From Rubrivivax sp. (lineage in GTDB: Bacteria; Pseudomonadota; Gammaproteobacteria; Burkholderiales; Burkholderiaceae_C), in the NCBI GenBank assembly GCA_020248915.1, contig JADCGP010000003.1, positions 62,001 to 126,000 on the forward strand: 64,000 bases of DNA, written 5' to 3'. The position numbers and the translations under genes were made by a program. Shown piece by piece: positions 8,490 through 16,000 of this stretch (position 1 is the stretch's first letter; each line of letters opens with the position of its first letter). The notes below the pieces were generated by a model that had not been told where the DNA came from, ran no database searches, and saw only the letters and a program-made list of their open reading frames with translations.

Positions 8490-8998
8490 TGCGACGCCCC
8501 GGGTGCCGGCGCGGCCAGCGCGCGCTCGATGTCGGGGCGCAGCGCGTCGGGGGCGTCGTTGGGTGCGTAGCGCTTGAGCACGCGGCCATCGCGGCCGACC
8601 AGGAACTTGGTGAAGTTCCACTTGATGCCCTCGGTGCCCAGCACGCCGGGCGCCTCGCTCTTCAGCCACTGCCACAGCGGATGCGCCTGCGACCCGTTGA
8701 CCTCCACCTTGGCCATCATCGGGAAGCTCACCCCGTAGTTGCGCTGGCAGAAGCCGGCGATCTCGTCGTTGCTGCCCGGGTCCTGGGCGCCGAACTCGTT
8801 GCTCGGGAAGCCGACCACGACGAGCCCGCGCCCGCGGTAGTCCTCCCACAGCTTCTCCAGGCCGCCGAACTGCGGCGTGAAGCCGCAGCGGCTGGCCGTG
8901 TTGACGATCAGCAGCACCTTGCCGCGCTGGCTGGAGAGGTGGGCAGGCCTGCCGTCGATGGACAAGGCCTCGAAGTCGTAGATGCTGCTGGCGGCCAT
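8486..8998 (-). CDS. Glutathione peroxidase family protein
   Basis: A 170-residue thiol peroxidase of the glutathione peroxidase family. Cys38 in NTASRCGFTPQF replaces the selenocysteine of animal enzymes. The Gln in FPSNEFGAQDPGSNDEI and the Trp/Asn in IKWNFTKFLV complete the catalytic tetrad. No signal peptide, so cytosolic. It would reduce hydroperoxides at the expense of thioredoxin or glutathione. First gene of a two-gene unit with the aminotransferase. Confidence 0.92.
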   Translation of the reverse strand: MAASSIYDFEALSIDGRPAHLSSQRGKVLLIVNTASRCGFTPQFGGLEKLWEDYRGRGLVVVGFPSNEFGAQDPGSNDEIAGFCQRNYGVSFPMMAKVEVNGSQAHPLWQWLKSEAPGVLGTEGIKWNFTKFLVGRDGRVLKRYAPNDAPDALRPDIERALAAPAPGASQ

Positions 8999-9155
8999 CG
9001 TTCGCGCCCGGGAAGAGGAGGAAGGCGCGAATCTTAGCGGTCGCGGCATTGACAGCCGGCAGGCGGGTCCGCAGCATCCGCCGGCCCGGTTGGCCCGATC
9101 CATCCGCCCGGCCCGTCCCGGGCTCGCGGCCCCCCGCCGTGCCGTACGACCCTGC

Positions 9156-10073
9156 ATGAGCCTGTTGTTCCGCGTCGCCCTGCTGGGGTTTTCTGCGCCC
9201 GAGCGCAGTGCGCTCGCCGGCTGCTTCCGGCTGGTCACCCACCGGGTGCCGCGGTACGAGCAGGTGCAGTTGGCGGACCACGCCGACCTGATGGTGGCCG
9301 ACGCCGACGACGACCTGTCCGCGCGACAGGTGCTCGACAGCGGACGGCTGCCCGACACCGTGCTCGTCGGCCGCCGGCCGCTGCCGGGCGCCGCCGCCTC
9401 GCTGCCGCGCCCGGTCGATCCGTCGCAGGTGCTGCGCAGCCTGGACATGCTGGCCGCGGCGCGCGCGCTCGGCCGGCACGGCCTCGCGGGAGCGGCAGGA
9501 GCAGCACGACCCGTGCCGTGGGCTGCGACCGCACGCGGGGCCGACCCGACGGAGCCACGCCGATCGACGATCGAAGCGGCGCTCGACCGGACGGAGGCCC
9601 GCCCCATGGCCGATGCCGGCGGCGCCAGGACCGGCAGCCACGGTCCGGACGCGAGCCCTGCCCCGGGCGCGCCGCAGGCGCTGCTGGTGGACCCGAGCGA
9701 GATCGCGCTGCGCTTCCTGCAGACCCGGCTGGCGCGGCTGGGCGTGGCGAGCCGGACGGCGCGCGACAGCACCGAGGCGCTGTCGCTGCTGCAGCGGTTC
9801 GATCCCGACCTGGTCTTCATCGACGCCGAACTCGCCCCGGCCAGCCCGCTGGACGGGCTCGCGCTGGCCCGGCGGGTGCGCGCCGAGTACGAGACCCGCG
9901 TGCCGCCGCTGCCGGTCTTCGCGCTGGCTTCGCGCATCGGCGAGGTCGACCGCGTGCGCGCCACGCTCGCCGGCTGCGACGCGCTGCTGGCCAAGCCGCC
10001 GGCCGATCCCGAGCTCGCCGCGCTGCTGGCGCGGCACGGCATCGGCCGGGCCGACGTCGACCCGGCGTCCTGA
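9156..10073 (+). CDS. Protein with a C-terminal response-regulator receiver domain and receiver-like N-terminus
   Basis: A 305-residue protein. Residues about 175-300 are a CheY-like receiver: QALLVDPSE strand, phospho-acceptor Asp223 in LVFIDAEL, FALASR as the Thr/Ser strand, and Lys280 in LLAKPP. Residues about 1-95 (FRVALLGFSAPERSALAGC, then RPVDPSQVLRSLDML) look like a second, degenerate receiver lacking the phospho-Asp. A low-complexity linker joins them. There is no DNA-binding or enzymatic output domain, so it probably acts by protein contact. The frame is open upstream to 8982, but the ATG at 9156 starts the folded part. Confidence 0.65.
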   Translation: MSLLFRVALLGFSAPERSALAGCFRLVTHRVPRYEQVQLADHADLMVADADDDLSARQVLDSGRLPDTVLVGRRPLPGAAASLPRPVDPSQVLRSLDMLAAARALGRHGLAGAAGAARPVPWAATARGADPTEPRRSTIEAALDRTEARPMADAGGARTGSHGPDASPAPGAPQALLVDPSEIALRFLQTRLARLGVASRTARDSTEALSLLQRFDPDLVFIDAELAPASPLDGLALARRVRAEYETRVPPLPVFALASRIGEVDRVRATLAGCDALLAKPPADPELAALLARHGIGRADVDPAS

Positions 10074-10091
10074 GCGCGTCGGCAGCGGCGC

Positions 10092-10964
10092 TCAGCCGCG
10101 GGCGGCCAGCAGCGCCGCGCCGACGATCAGCGCCCCGCCCAGCGCGAGCTGCGGCGTCAGCGCGCCGGCGCCCAGCAGCACGGCGGAGACGGCGGCGAAC
10201 AGCACCTCGGTGATCATCACCACGGCCGTCACGTTGGCCGGCAACCGCGCGGCGCCGAACTGCAGCGCGACGTTGCCGAGCAGGAACCAAAGGCCCATCC
10301 CGAGCGTGGCGAGCATCCACGCCGCGGCCGGAGCGGGCGGCGCCGGCACCCTGCCCTGCGCACCCAGCACGAGCGCCAGCACCAGCGCCACCAGCGCGCC
10401 GCCGACGAACATCGCGAGCGCCCGCGCCGCCTCGGGCCGGTGCGCCTCGCGCCGCAGCAGCACGTTGTTGAGCGCGAAGGCGACGCCCCCGACCACGCCC
10501 AGCCACTCGGCCAGCGTGTGCGGCACCGGCCAGCCCCCGTCGGCCGGGCGCAGCACGACGGCCGCCCCGGCCAGGGCCAGCCCCACGCGCAGCGCGGCGG
10601 CGGCCGTCAGCGGCTCGCGCAGCAGCCAGCGCGCCAGCAGCACGGCCCACAAGGGCATCAGGTAGAACAGCAGCACGACCCGCACGACGTCGCCGATCGT
10701 CACCGCCCAGTTGAACGCGGCGTTGGTGGCGCCCGAGGCCAGCACCAGCCACCACAGGCTGGGCGTGGCGAGCAGCTGCCGCCACGCCACCGCGCGCGCC
10801 AGCGTGATCGCCAGCACCGCCACCGAGTAGATCAGCGCGGTCGCCCACAGCGCGTGCAGCCCCTGGCCCTCGAGCTGGCGGAAGGGCCACCAGCTCACGC
10901 CCCAGGTGAAGGCGTTGAAGGTCAGCGCGAGCGCGGCCAGCACCCGCAGGCGAGCGTCGGACAT
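10092..10964 (-). CDS. EamA/DMT-family transporter
   Basis: A 290-residue integral membrane protein with about ten hydrophobic segments in two homologous halves, as in EamA (drug/metabolite) exporters: residues 5-130 start at FNAFTWGVSWWPFRQLEGQG and the second half starts around AEWLGVVGGVAFALNN. Probable role is efflux of amino acids or other metabolites. The substrate is not predictable. It is transcribed away from lplT and follows it by about 80 bp. Confidence 0.85.
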   Translation of the reverse strand: MSDARLRVLAALALTFNAFTWGVSWWPFRQLEGQGLHALWATALIYSVAVLAITLARAVAWRQLLATPSLWWLVLASGATNAAFNWAVTIGDVVRVVLLFYLMPLWAVLLARWLLREPLTAAAALRVGLALAGAAVVLRPADGGWPVPHTLAEWLGVVGGVAFALNNVLLRREAHRPEAARALAMFVGGALVALVLALVLGAQGRVPAPPAPAAAWMLATLGMGLWFLLGNVALQFGAARLPANVTAVVMITEVLFAAVSAVLLGAGALTPQLALGGALIVGAALLAARG

Positions 10965-11042
10965 GGCTTCAGCGCGCCGGCCGTCGCGCCCGGGCGGGCG
11001 TGCGGCGGCCGCGAGGGCGGCGTGTCGTCGGCGCCCGTCTCA

Positions 11043-12320
11043 TCAGTGCCCGTCCGTGCGCGCGATCGACAGCAGGTGCTCGACCTCGGCGCGGTGCCGC
11101 AGCAGGTTGCGCTGGTGCCAGCGCCGGATGCACTCCATCGTGCCGGCGACGACGATGCCGAAGATCGCGATCGCGCCGAACGCCGACAGGCCGAAGCGGG
11201 TCATCGCGACGTAGAACGCGCCGAGCGCGAGGATGCAGGCCTGCTCGTTGAAGTTCTGCACCGCAATGGAGCGCCCGGCGCCCATCAGGTTGTGGCCGCG
11301 GTGCTGCAGCAGCGCGTTCATCGGCACGACGAGGAAGCCGCCCAGCGCGCCGAGCAGCGTCAGGAAGGGCGCCGCGACCCAGACGTCGTCGATGACCACC
11401 ATCAGGATCACCAGCAGTCCCATGCCGATCCCGAGCGGGATCACGGACGTGGCGCGGTCGAGCTTCATCGTCACCGACGCCACCACCGCGCCGACCGCGG
11501 TGCCGATGGCCACCACGCCGACCAGGCTCGAGGCCTGGGTCGTCGAGTAGCCGAGCGCGGCCGCGGCCCAGGCCAGCACGATGTAGCGCAGGTTGCCGGC
11601 CACGCCCCAGAACAGCGTCGTCGTCGCCAGCGAAATCTGGCCCAGCCGGTCGTGCCACAGCCGCGAGTTGCAGGCCGCGAAGTCGCGCACCAGCGCCCGC
11701 AGGTCGGGATCGAAGCGCATCAGCGGCGCGGTCGTGCGCGGGATCCACAGGTTGAACAGCGCCGCGACCACGTAGATCAGCACGATCGCGGCGATCGCGC
11801 CCTCGGGCGCGGTGTCGATGCCGAGGTCGATCGAGGGCACGTCGATGCCGAGCAGCAGCGGCGCGATCTTCGGCCCGATCAGCTGGCCGCCGAGCAGCAC
11901 GCCGAGGATGATGGACGCGATCGTCAGGCCCTCGATCCAGCCGTTGGCCTTGACCAGCTGCGAGGCCGGCAGCAGCTCGGTCAGGATCCCGTACTTGGCC
12001 GGCGAGTAGGCCGCGGCCCCCAGCCCGACGATCGCGTAGGCCGCCAGCGGGTGGGTACCGAACAGCATCATCAGGCAGCCGACGACCTTGATCGTGTTCG
12101 AGACGAACATGACCTTGCCCTTCGGGATGCAGTCGGCGAACGCCCCGACGAAGGGCGCGAGGACCACGTAGAACAGCGCGAACATCGGCACCAGCGCGGC
12201 GCGCTGCCACTCGGGCGCGCCATCGCTGCGCAGCAGCTCGACGGCGGCGACGAACAGCGCGTTGTCGGCCAGCGAGCTGAAGAACTGCGCCGACATGATG
12301 GTGGAGAAGCCCTTCTTCAT
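11043..12320 (-). CDS. lplT: Lysophospholipid transporter LplT (MFS)
   Basis: A 425-residue MFS protein starting MKKGFSTIMSAQFFSSLADN, the conserved LplT N-terminus. The segments FVGAFADCIPKGKVMFVSNTIK and YSPAKYGILTELLPASQLVKANGWIEG are diagnostic of the family. It flips lysophospholipids across the inner membrane for re-acylation. In enterics lplT is next to aas; no aas is seen here. Divergent from alanine racemase with 116 bp between starts. Confidence 0.9.
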   Translation of the reverse strand: MKKGFSTIMSAQFFSSLADNALFVAAVELLRSDGAPEWQRAALVPMFALFYVVLAPFVGAFADCIPKGKVMFVSNTIKVVGCLMMLFGTHPLAAYAIVGLGAAAYSPAKYGILTELLPASQLVKANGWIEGLTIASIILGVLLGGQLIGPKIAPLLLGIDVPSIDLGIDTAPEGAIAAIVLIYVVAALFNLWIPRTTAPLMRFDPDLRALVRDFAACNSRLWHDRLGQISLATTTLFWGVAGNLRYIVLAWAAAALGYSTTQASSLVGVVAIGTAVGAVVASVTMKLDRATSVIPLGIGMGLLVILMVVIDDVWVAAPFLTLLGALGGFLVVPMNALLQHRGHNLMGAGRSIAVQNFNEQACILALGAFYVAMTRFGLSAFGAIAIFGIVVAGTMECIRRWHQRNLLRHRAEVEHLLSIARTDGH

Positions 12321-12436
12321 CGTGCCGGCGCGCGCTGCCCCGCGGGCGCGCTGCGCGCTGCCTTGTCTCCGTCTTGGTGTGCGGGTCGTTATAGCACGCG
12401 ACCTGCGACGGGACGGGCTGGCAGAATCGTCCGGCT

Positions 12437-13525
12437 ATGCCGCGCCCGGTCGAAGCGCTGATCCACCGCGAAGCCCTCGCGCACAACCTGCGGCGCGCCC
12501 GAGCCGCCGCGCCCGACACGCGGCTGTGGGCGGTGGTCAAGGCCAACGCCTACGGCCACGGCATCGAGCGCGCCTACCCGGGGCTGGCCGGCGCCGACGG
12601 CTTCGCGCTGCTGGACCTGGCCGAGGCCGAGCGCGTGCGCGCACTCGGCTGGCGCGGCCCGGTGCTGCTGCTGGAGGGCGTGTTCGAGCCGCGCGACCTC
12701 GAGCTGTGCTCGCGCCTGGGACTGCAGCACGCGGTGCACTGCAGCGCGCAGGTCGACTGGCTCGCCGCGCACAAGACCGGGCGCGCGCACCACGTGCACC
12801 TGAAGCTGAACAGCGGCATGAACCGCCTGGGTTTCCGCCCCGACGAGTTCCGCAGCGCCTGGGCGCGCCTCGCAGCCCTGCCCCAGGTGGACGCGATCAC
12901 GCTGATGACGCACTTCTCCGACGCCGACGGCGCACGCGGCATCGCACACCAGATGACCGTGTTCGACGCGGCCACGCGCGACCTGCCCGGCGAGCGCAGC
13001 GTGGCCAACAGCGCGGCCATCCTGCGCCATGGCGCGGTGGCCTTCGACTGGGTGCGCGCCGGCATCCTGGGCTACGGCAGCGCGCCCGACTTCCCCGAGC
13101 ACGACATTGCGTACTGGGGCCTGCTGCCGACGATGACGCTGCGCACGCGCGTCATCGGCGTGCAGTCGCTCGCGCCCGGCGACACGGTCGGCTACGGCAG
13201 CACCTTCCGCGCCGAGCGGCCGATGCGCATCGGCATCGCCGCCTGCGGCTACGCCGACGGCTACCCGCGTCACTGCGGCACCGGCACGCCGGTGCTGGTG
13301 GACGGCACGCGCAGCGGCACCGTGGGCCGGGTGTCGATGGACATGCTGGCGGTGGACCTGTCGGCCCTGCCGCAGTCGGGGATCGGCAGCGAGGTCACGC
13401 TGTGGGGCCGCGGGCCGGGCACGAGCGTGCTGCCGATCGACGAGGTGGCGCACGCCGCCGGCACGATCGGCTACGAGCTGATGTGCGCGCTGGCGCCGCG
13501 CGTGCCCACGCGCGCGGTGGACTGA
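12437..13525 (+). CDS. alr: Alanine racemase
   Basis: A 362-residue fold-type III PLP enzyme that interconverts L- and D-alanine for peptidoglycan. The PLP lysine is Lys35 in [11 protein letters not shown]. The barrel motifs [13 protein letters not shown] and VANSAAIL and the C-terminal beta domain ([13 protein letters not shown]) are intact. Length is normal for Alr/DadX. The arfB gene starts 11 bp downstream and is probably co-transcribed. Confidence 0.93.
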   Translation: MPRPVEALIHREALAHNLRRARAAAPDTRLWAVVKANAYGHGIERAYPGLAGADGFALLDLAEAERVRALGWRGPVLLLEGVFEPRDLELCSRLGLQHAVHCSAQVDWLAAHKTGRAHHVHLKLNSGMNRLGFRPDEFRSAWARLAALPQVDAITLMTHFSDADGARGIAHQMTVFDAATRDLPGERSVANSAAILRHGAVAFDWVRAGILGYGSAPDFPEHDIAYWGLLPTMTLRTRVIGVQSLAPGDTVGYGSTFRAERPMRIGIAACGYADGYPRHCGTGTPVLVDGTRSGTVGRVSMDMLAVDLSALPQSGIGSEVTLWGRGPGTSVLPIDEVAHAAGTIGYELMCALAPRVPTRAVD

Positions 13526-13536
13526 CGGGGCCGGCC

Positions 13537-13935
13537 GTGCCGCGCATCGACCCGGCCGAGGTCGAGTTCAGCGCCATCCGCGCGCAGGGCGCGGGCGGGC
13601 AGAACGTCAACAAGGTCAGCAACGCGGTGATGGCGCGCTACGACGTGCCCGCGTCGTCGCTGCCCGAGCCGGTGAAGCAGCGCCTGCTGGCACGCGCCGA
13701 CCAGCGCCTCACCGAGGCGGGCGTCCTCGTCGTCAAGGCCCAGGAGCACCGCAGCCTGCCGATGAACCGCGCGGCGGCGCTGGCGCGGCTGCAGGCGCTC
13801 GTGGATGCCGCGGCCGAGGTGCCCAGGCCGCGCCGGCCCACCGCGCCGACCCACGGCTCGAAGCTCAGGCGGCTGAAGGAGAAGGCGGTGCGGGCGCAGG
13901 TGAAGTCGGGGCGGGGGAAGGCGGGCTGGGAGTAG
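13537..13935 (+). CDS. arfB: Ribosome-rescue peptidyl-tRNA hydrolase ArfB (YaeJ)
   Basis: A 132-residue class-I release-factor-like protein. GAGGQNVNKVSNAV (GGQ at residues 20-22) is the catalytic loop that hydrolyses peptidyl-tRNA on stalled ribosomes. The C-terminus is rich in Lys/Arg (KLRRLKEKAVRAQVKSGRGKAGW), the tail that enters the empty mRNA channel. The start is a GTG; the open frame runs far upstream through alr in another frame but has no homology there. Last normal chromosomal gene before the CRISPR island. Confidence 0.9.
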   Translation: MPRIDPAEVEFSAIRAQGAGGQNVNKVSNAVMARYDVPASSLPEPVKQRLLARADQRLTEAGVLVVKAQEHRSLPMNRAAALARLQALVDAAAEVPRPRRPTAPTHGSKLRRLKEKAVRAQVKSGRGKAGWE

Positions 13936-13982
13936 CCTCACCGGGCCGCCGTGTGCATCGGCGTGTTGCGGCGGCTGTTGCT

Positions 13983-14018
13983 GATGCCGCCGATGCGGCC
14001 GATGCGGCCGATGCGGCT
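13983..14018. repeat. 9-bp tandem repeat, four copies
   Basis: Four consecutive copies of GATGCGGCC, with one or two substitutions in the outer copies, lie just after arfB. The same kind of 9-bp repeat recurs at 314-349 and 47873-47915. An open reading frame through it is low-complexity Ala/Asp and is not regarded as a gene. Confidence 0.8.
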
Positions 14019-14022
14019 GCGG

Positions 14023-14227
14023 GCACAGCCCCGGGCCGCAGCCGGGCGGGCGTGGGGCGAAAGGTGCGGCGTCCTTGCCGCGCCTTCGGCACGGCAAGGA
14101 TGACGGCTCGCGGATGCACCGCGAGCCTTCCGCCCGCCGACCTCGCGGTCGCCGGGCGGACCCCTCCGCTGCGCTCCGGGGCGCCGATTTCGCCCCACGC
14201 CCGCCCGGCTGCAGCCCGAGGCTGTGC
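14023..14227. repeat. Structured element with 40-bp terminal inverted repeats
   Basis: Positions 14023-14062 and 14188-14227 are inverted repeats of each other, 40 bp with about two mismatches (left end GCACAGCC, right end GGCTGTGC). The interior holds further hairpins: TCCTTGCCG paired with CGGCAAGGA near 14071-14101, and GGCTCGCGG paired with CCGCGAGCC near 14105-14128. No protein is recognisable. The right arm overlaps the start of the 233-bp direct repeat, so the two are parts of one repeat family. It may be a REP/MITE-like element. Confidence 0.75.
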
Positions 14228-14437
14228 AAGTGGCATTGACGGCGTGCCGACATGGGGCGGAACAACCCGTGCGGGCGATGCGGCCGGGAGGCGCGGATCG
14301 ACGGCGCGTCCTGGAGCGCCGGTCGGCCCGCGGGCGGGGCGCCCTATGGCGTGCCGAGGAGCGCAGCCTCGGGGCGGGCGCAGCGAGCGCAGTGAGTTTC
14401 GGCGCGCCGTCCCGGGGCGAGCACCGCAGGGGAGTCG
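14205..14437. repeat. Direct repeat flanking the CRISPR-Cas island, left copy (233 bp)
   Basis: This segment, from CCGGCTGCAGCCC to GCAGGGGAGTCG, recurs in the same orientation at 26347-26644. Apart from a 65-bp insertion in the right copy, only scattered single-base differences are seen by eye. The left copy ends exactly where the IS630 remnant begins. No coding potential is recognised. It lies between arfB and the island, and its partner lies between the array and the ABC genes. Together they bracket about 12 kb. Confidence 0.9.
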
Positions 14438-15006
14438 TGCTGTGCGGCGATGAGAAGAACCCAATCCAGACGCTGGAGCGCACGTAGCTCTTGCTGCCGA
14501 CTGGCTTCGGCTACGTCGAGGGCGTCACCTACCACCATGTCTGCCATGGCACCAGGACTGTGTTCGCCGCGCTCGACGTGGCCAATGGAAAGGTGATCTC
14601 GCGGGTTCGCGAGCACCATCGGTACCAGGAGTTCCAGGACTTCCTACGTCAGGTCGGCAAGCAGACGCCGCCCGACTTGGACCGCCGCCTGATCGTGCAC
14701 AACCACGTCCCCCACAAGCATGGCAAGGGCAAGGCACGGTGGGCGCGCAACCCGCTCTTTCATTTTGATTTCACGCCCACGTTCAGCTCTTGGCTCAACC
14801 AGATCGAGCGTCGGTTTGCGCTCGTCACAGAGCGCGCCATTTGGCGCAATTCATTAACCAGCGTGCGCGAGCTCAAGCAACAATTCGATCTGTTCATGCA
14901 ACGCCATAACACCGACGCCTCGCCGTTCCAGTGTGTGGCCACCGCCGATTCAATACTCCAGAGGAGCTAGAGAATCGCGAAGCGCATTTCTAGGACGGGA
15001 CACTAG
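14438..15006 (+). pseudogene. IS630-family transposase, truncated and inactivated
   Basis: One frame encodes the C-terminal half of an IS630 DDE transposase: CGDEKNPIQTLERT, a TAG stop at 14485-14487 where the family has Gln, then GFGYVEGVTYHHVCHGT, FAALDVANGKVIS, FTPTFSSWLNQIERRFALV and VATADSIL. A second in-frame TAG lies at 14968-14970. The frame continues RIAKRISRTGH to a TAG at 15004, which matches the usual IS630 C-terminus. The second catalytic Asp (family LIVDN) is His here (LIVHN). The 5' half is missing, cut at the direct-repeat boundary. It is certainly inactive. Confidence 0.88.
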
Positions 15007-15056
15007 GCGGGCTGTATCGTTAGGCAAGAGCCGGCAATTCGACGGGTTTTGCCCCG

Positions 15057-15076
15057 CCTGATCAGCAAGATGATCA
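15057..15076 (+). repeat. Left terminal inverted repeat of the IS1595-like element
   Basis: CCTGATCAGCAAG followed by ATGA at 15057-15073 is matched by the reverse complement of 15950-15966 with one mismatch in 17. The pair brackets the degraded transposase gene and so marks the element ends at least approximately. Confidence 0.7.
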
Positions 15077-15150
15077 CCCCACCGGGGCGGGTAGCTCACT
15101 TTCTGAGCCATCTGGCTGCGACGATGCGAACACCGTTGCAGGAGGTCGTG

Positions 15151-15961
15151 ATGACGCGGAACGCGGCGCAATACCAGCGGGGGTTGTCGCTCCCGGAGTT
15201 CTTCGATCAGCATGGGTCGCAGGAGCAGTGTGAGGATCTCTACGCGCCCGGCGCTGGCCCGGGCGCTTCGTCTGCCCGCGCTGCCAGGGGGGGCTGGCAC
15301 AGCGAGTTCCGCCGCCAGCAGCGTCTGTACTTCCAGTGCAGCGGCTGCCGCTACCAGTGCAGTCTGGTCGCCGGCACCGTCTTCGAGTCCGGCAAGGTGC
15401 CGCTGACCGGTTGGTTCCTGGCCATGCACCTCATGACGCAGGCCAAGAACAACGTCTCGGCCCTCGAACTCAAGCGCCACCTGGGCGTGTCCTACCCCAC
15501 TGCCTGGCTGCTCGAGCACAAGATCATGGAAGTGATGACGCTGCGCGAGGCCGACTGCCAGCTAACCGGCCGCGTCGAGATCGACGACGCCTACCTCGGT
15601 GGCGAGGTCCACGGCGGCAAGGCCGGCCACGCTCGTCTCCGATGGCCTGGGGTGCTGGACCGCCGTGCAGGGAACCGGCCTCCTGCACGAGGCTCACGTC
15701 ACGGGCGGCGGCGTCGCCAGCGCCAGGCATCCGTCGTTCCTGGCCGTCAACACGGTGCTGGGCAACATCAAGCCCTCGCTGGCCGGCACCTACCACGCCT
15801 TCGGCTTCCGGAAGTACGCCCATCGCTATCTCGGCCAAGTGCAATACCTCTTCAACCGCCGCTTCGACCTGCGAACCATCCTCCGAAGGCTGTCTCGCGC
15901 CGCCTCTCAGGCCGTTCCTTGCCCTCTGCTTGGGGTGCGTGCGGCTGAGTCAGCTTGCTGA
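15151..15961 (+). pseudogene. IS1595 (ISXO2-like) transposase, frameshifted and internally deleted
   Basis: The ATG at 15151 follows a GGAGG site and gives MTRNAAQYQRGLSLPEFF, the family N-terminus. Around 15255-15292 the frame slips: the first zinc-ribbon pair appears in another frame as WPGRFVCPRCQGG, ending in a run of G. The original frame then resumes with FQCSGCRYQCSLVAGTVF and VEIDDAYLGGEVHGGKAGHA. At about 15631 it jumps frame again and lacks the segment before VSDGLGCW. The tail HRYLGQVQYLFNRRFDL ends at 15961. The position of the expected catalytic Glu seems to be Gln. The gene is dead. Confidence 0.85.
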
Positions 15962-15966
15962 TCAGG
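15947..15966 (-). repeat. Right terminal inverted repeat of the IS1595-like element
   Basis: TCAGCTTGCTGATCAGG is the inverted partner of the left end at 15057. It ends only 26-35 bp before the candidate cas3 start codons, so the element abuts the cas operon and leaves almost no native upstream region. Confidence 0.7.
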
Positions 15967-16000
15967 TGCCCTGAAGGGTAGGCGACGCATCTTGCTATCC

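Noticed and set aside
7215..10037. Long minus-strand open frame suggesting a 940-residue aminotransferase fusion
   Set aside because: Only 7215-8489 shows aminotransferase motifs; the upstream part is antisense to the receiver protein and out of frame with glutathione peroxidase.
13953..14487. Open frames through the inverted-repeat and direct-repeat region
   Set aside because: Low-complexity Ala/Asp/Arg composition in several frames over palindromic DNA; no start with a ribosome site. Only the last residues of one frame (CGDEKNPIQ) are real IS630 sequence.
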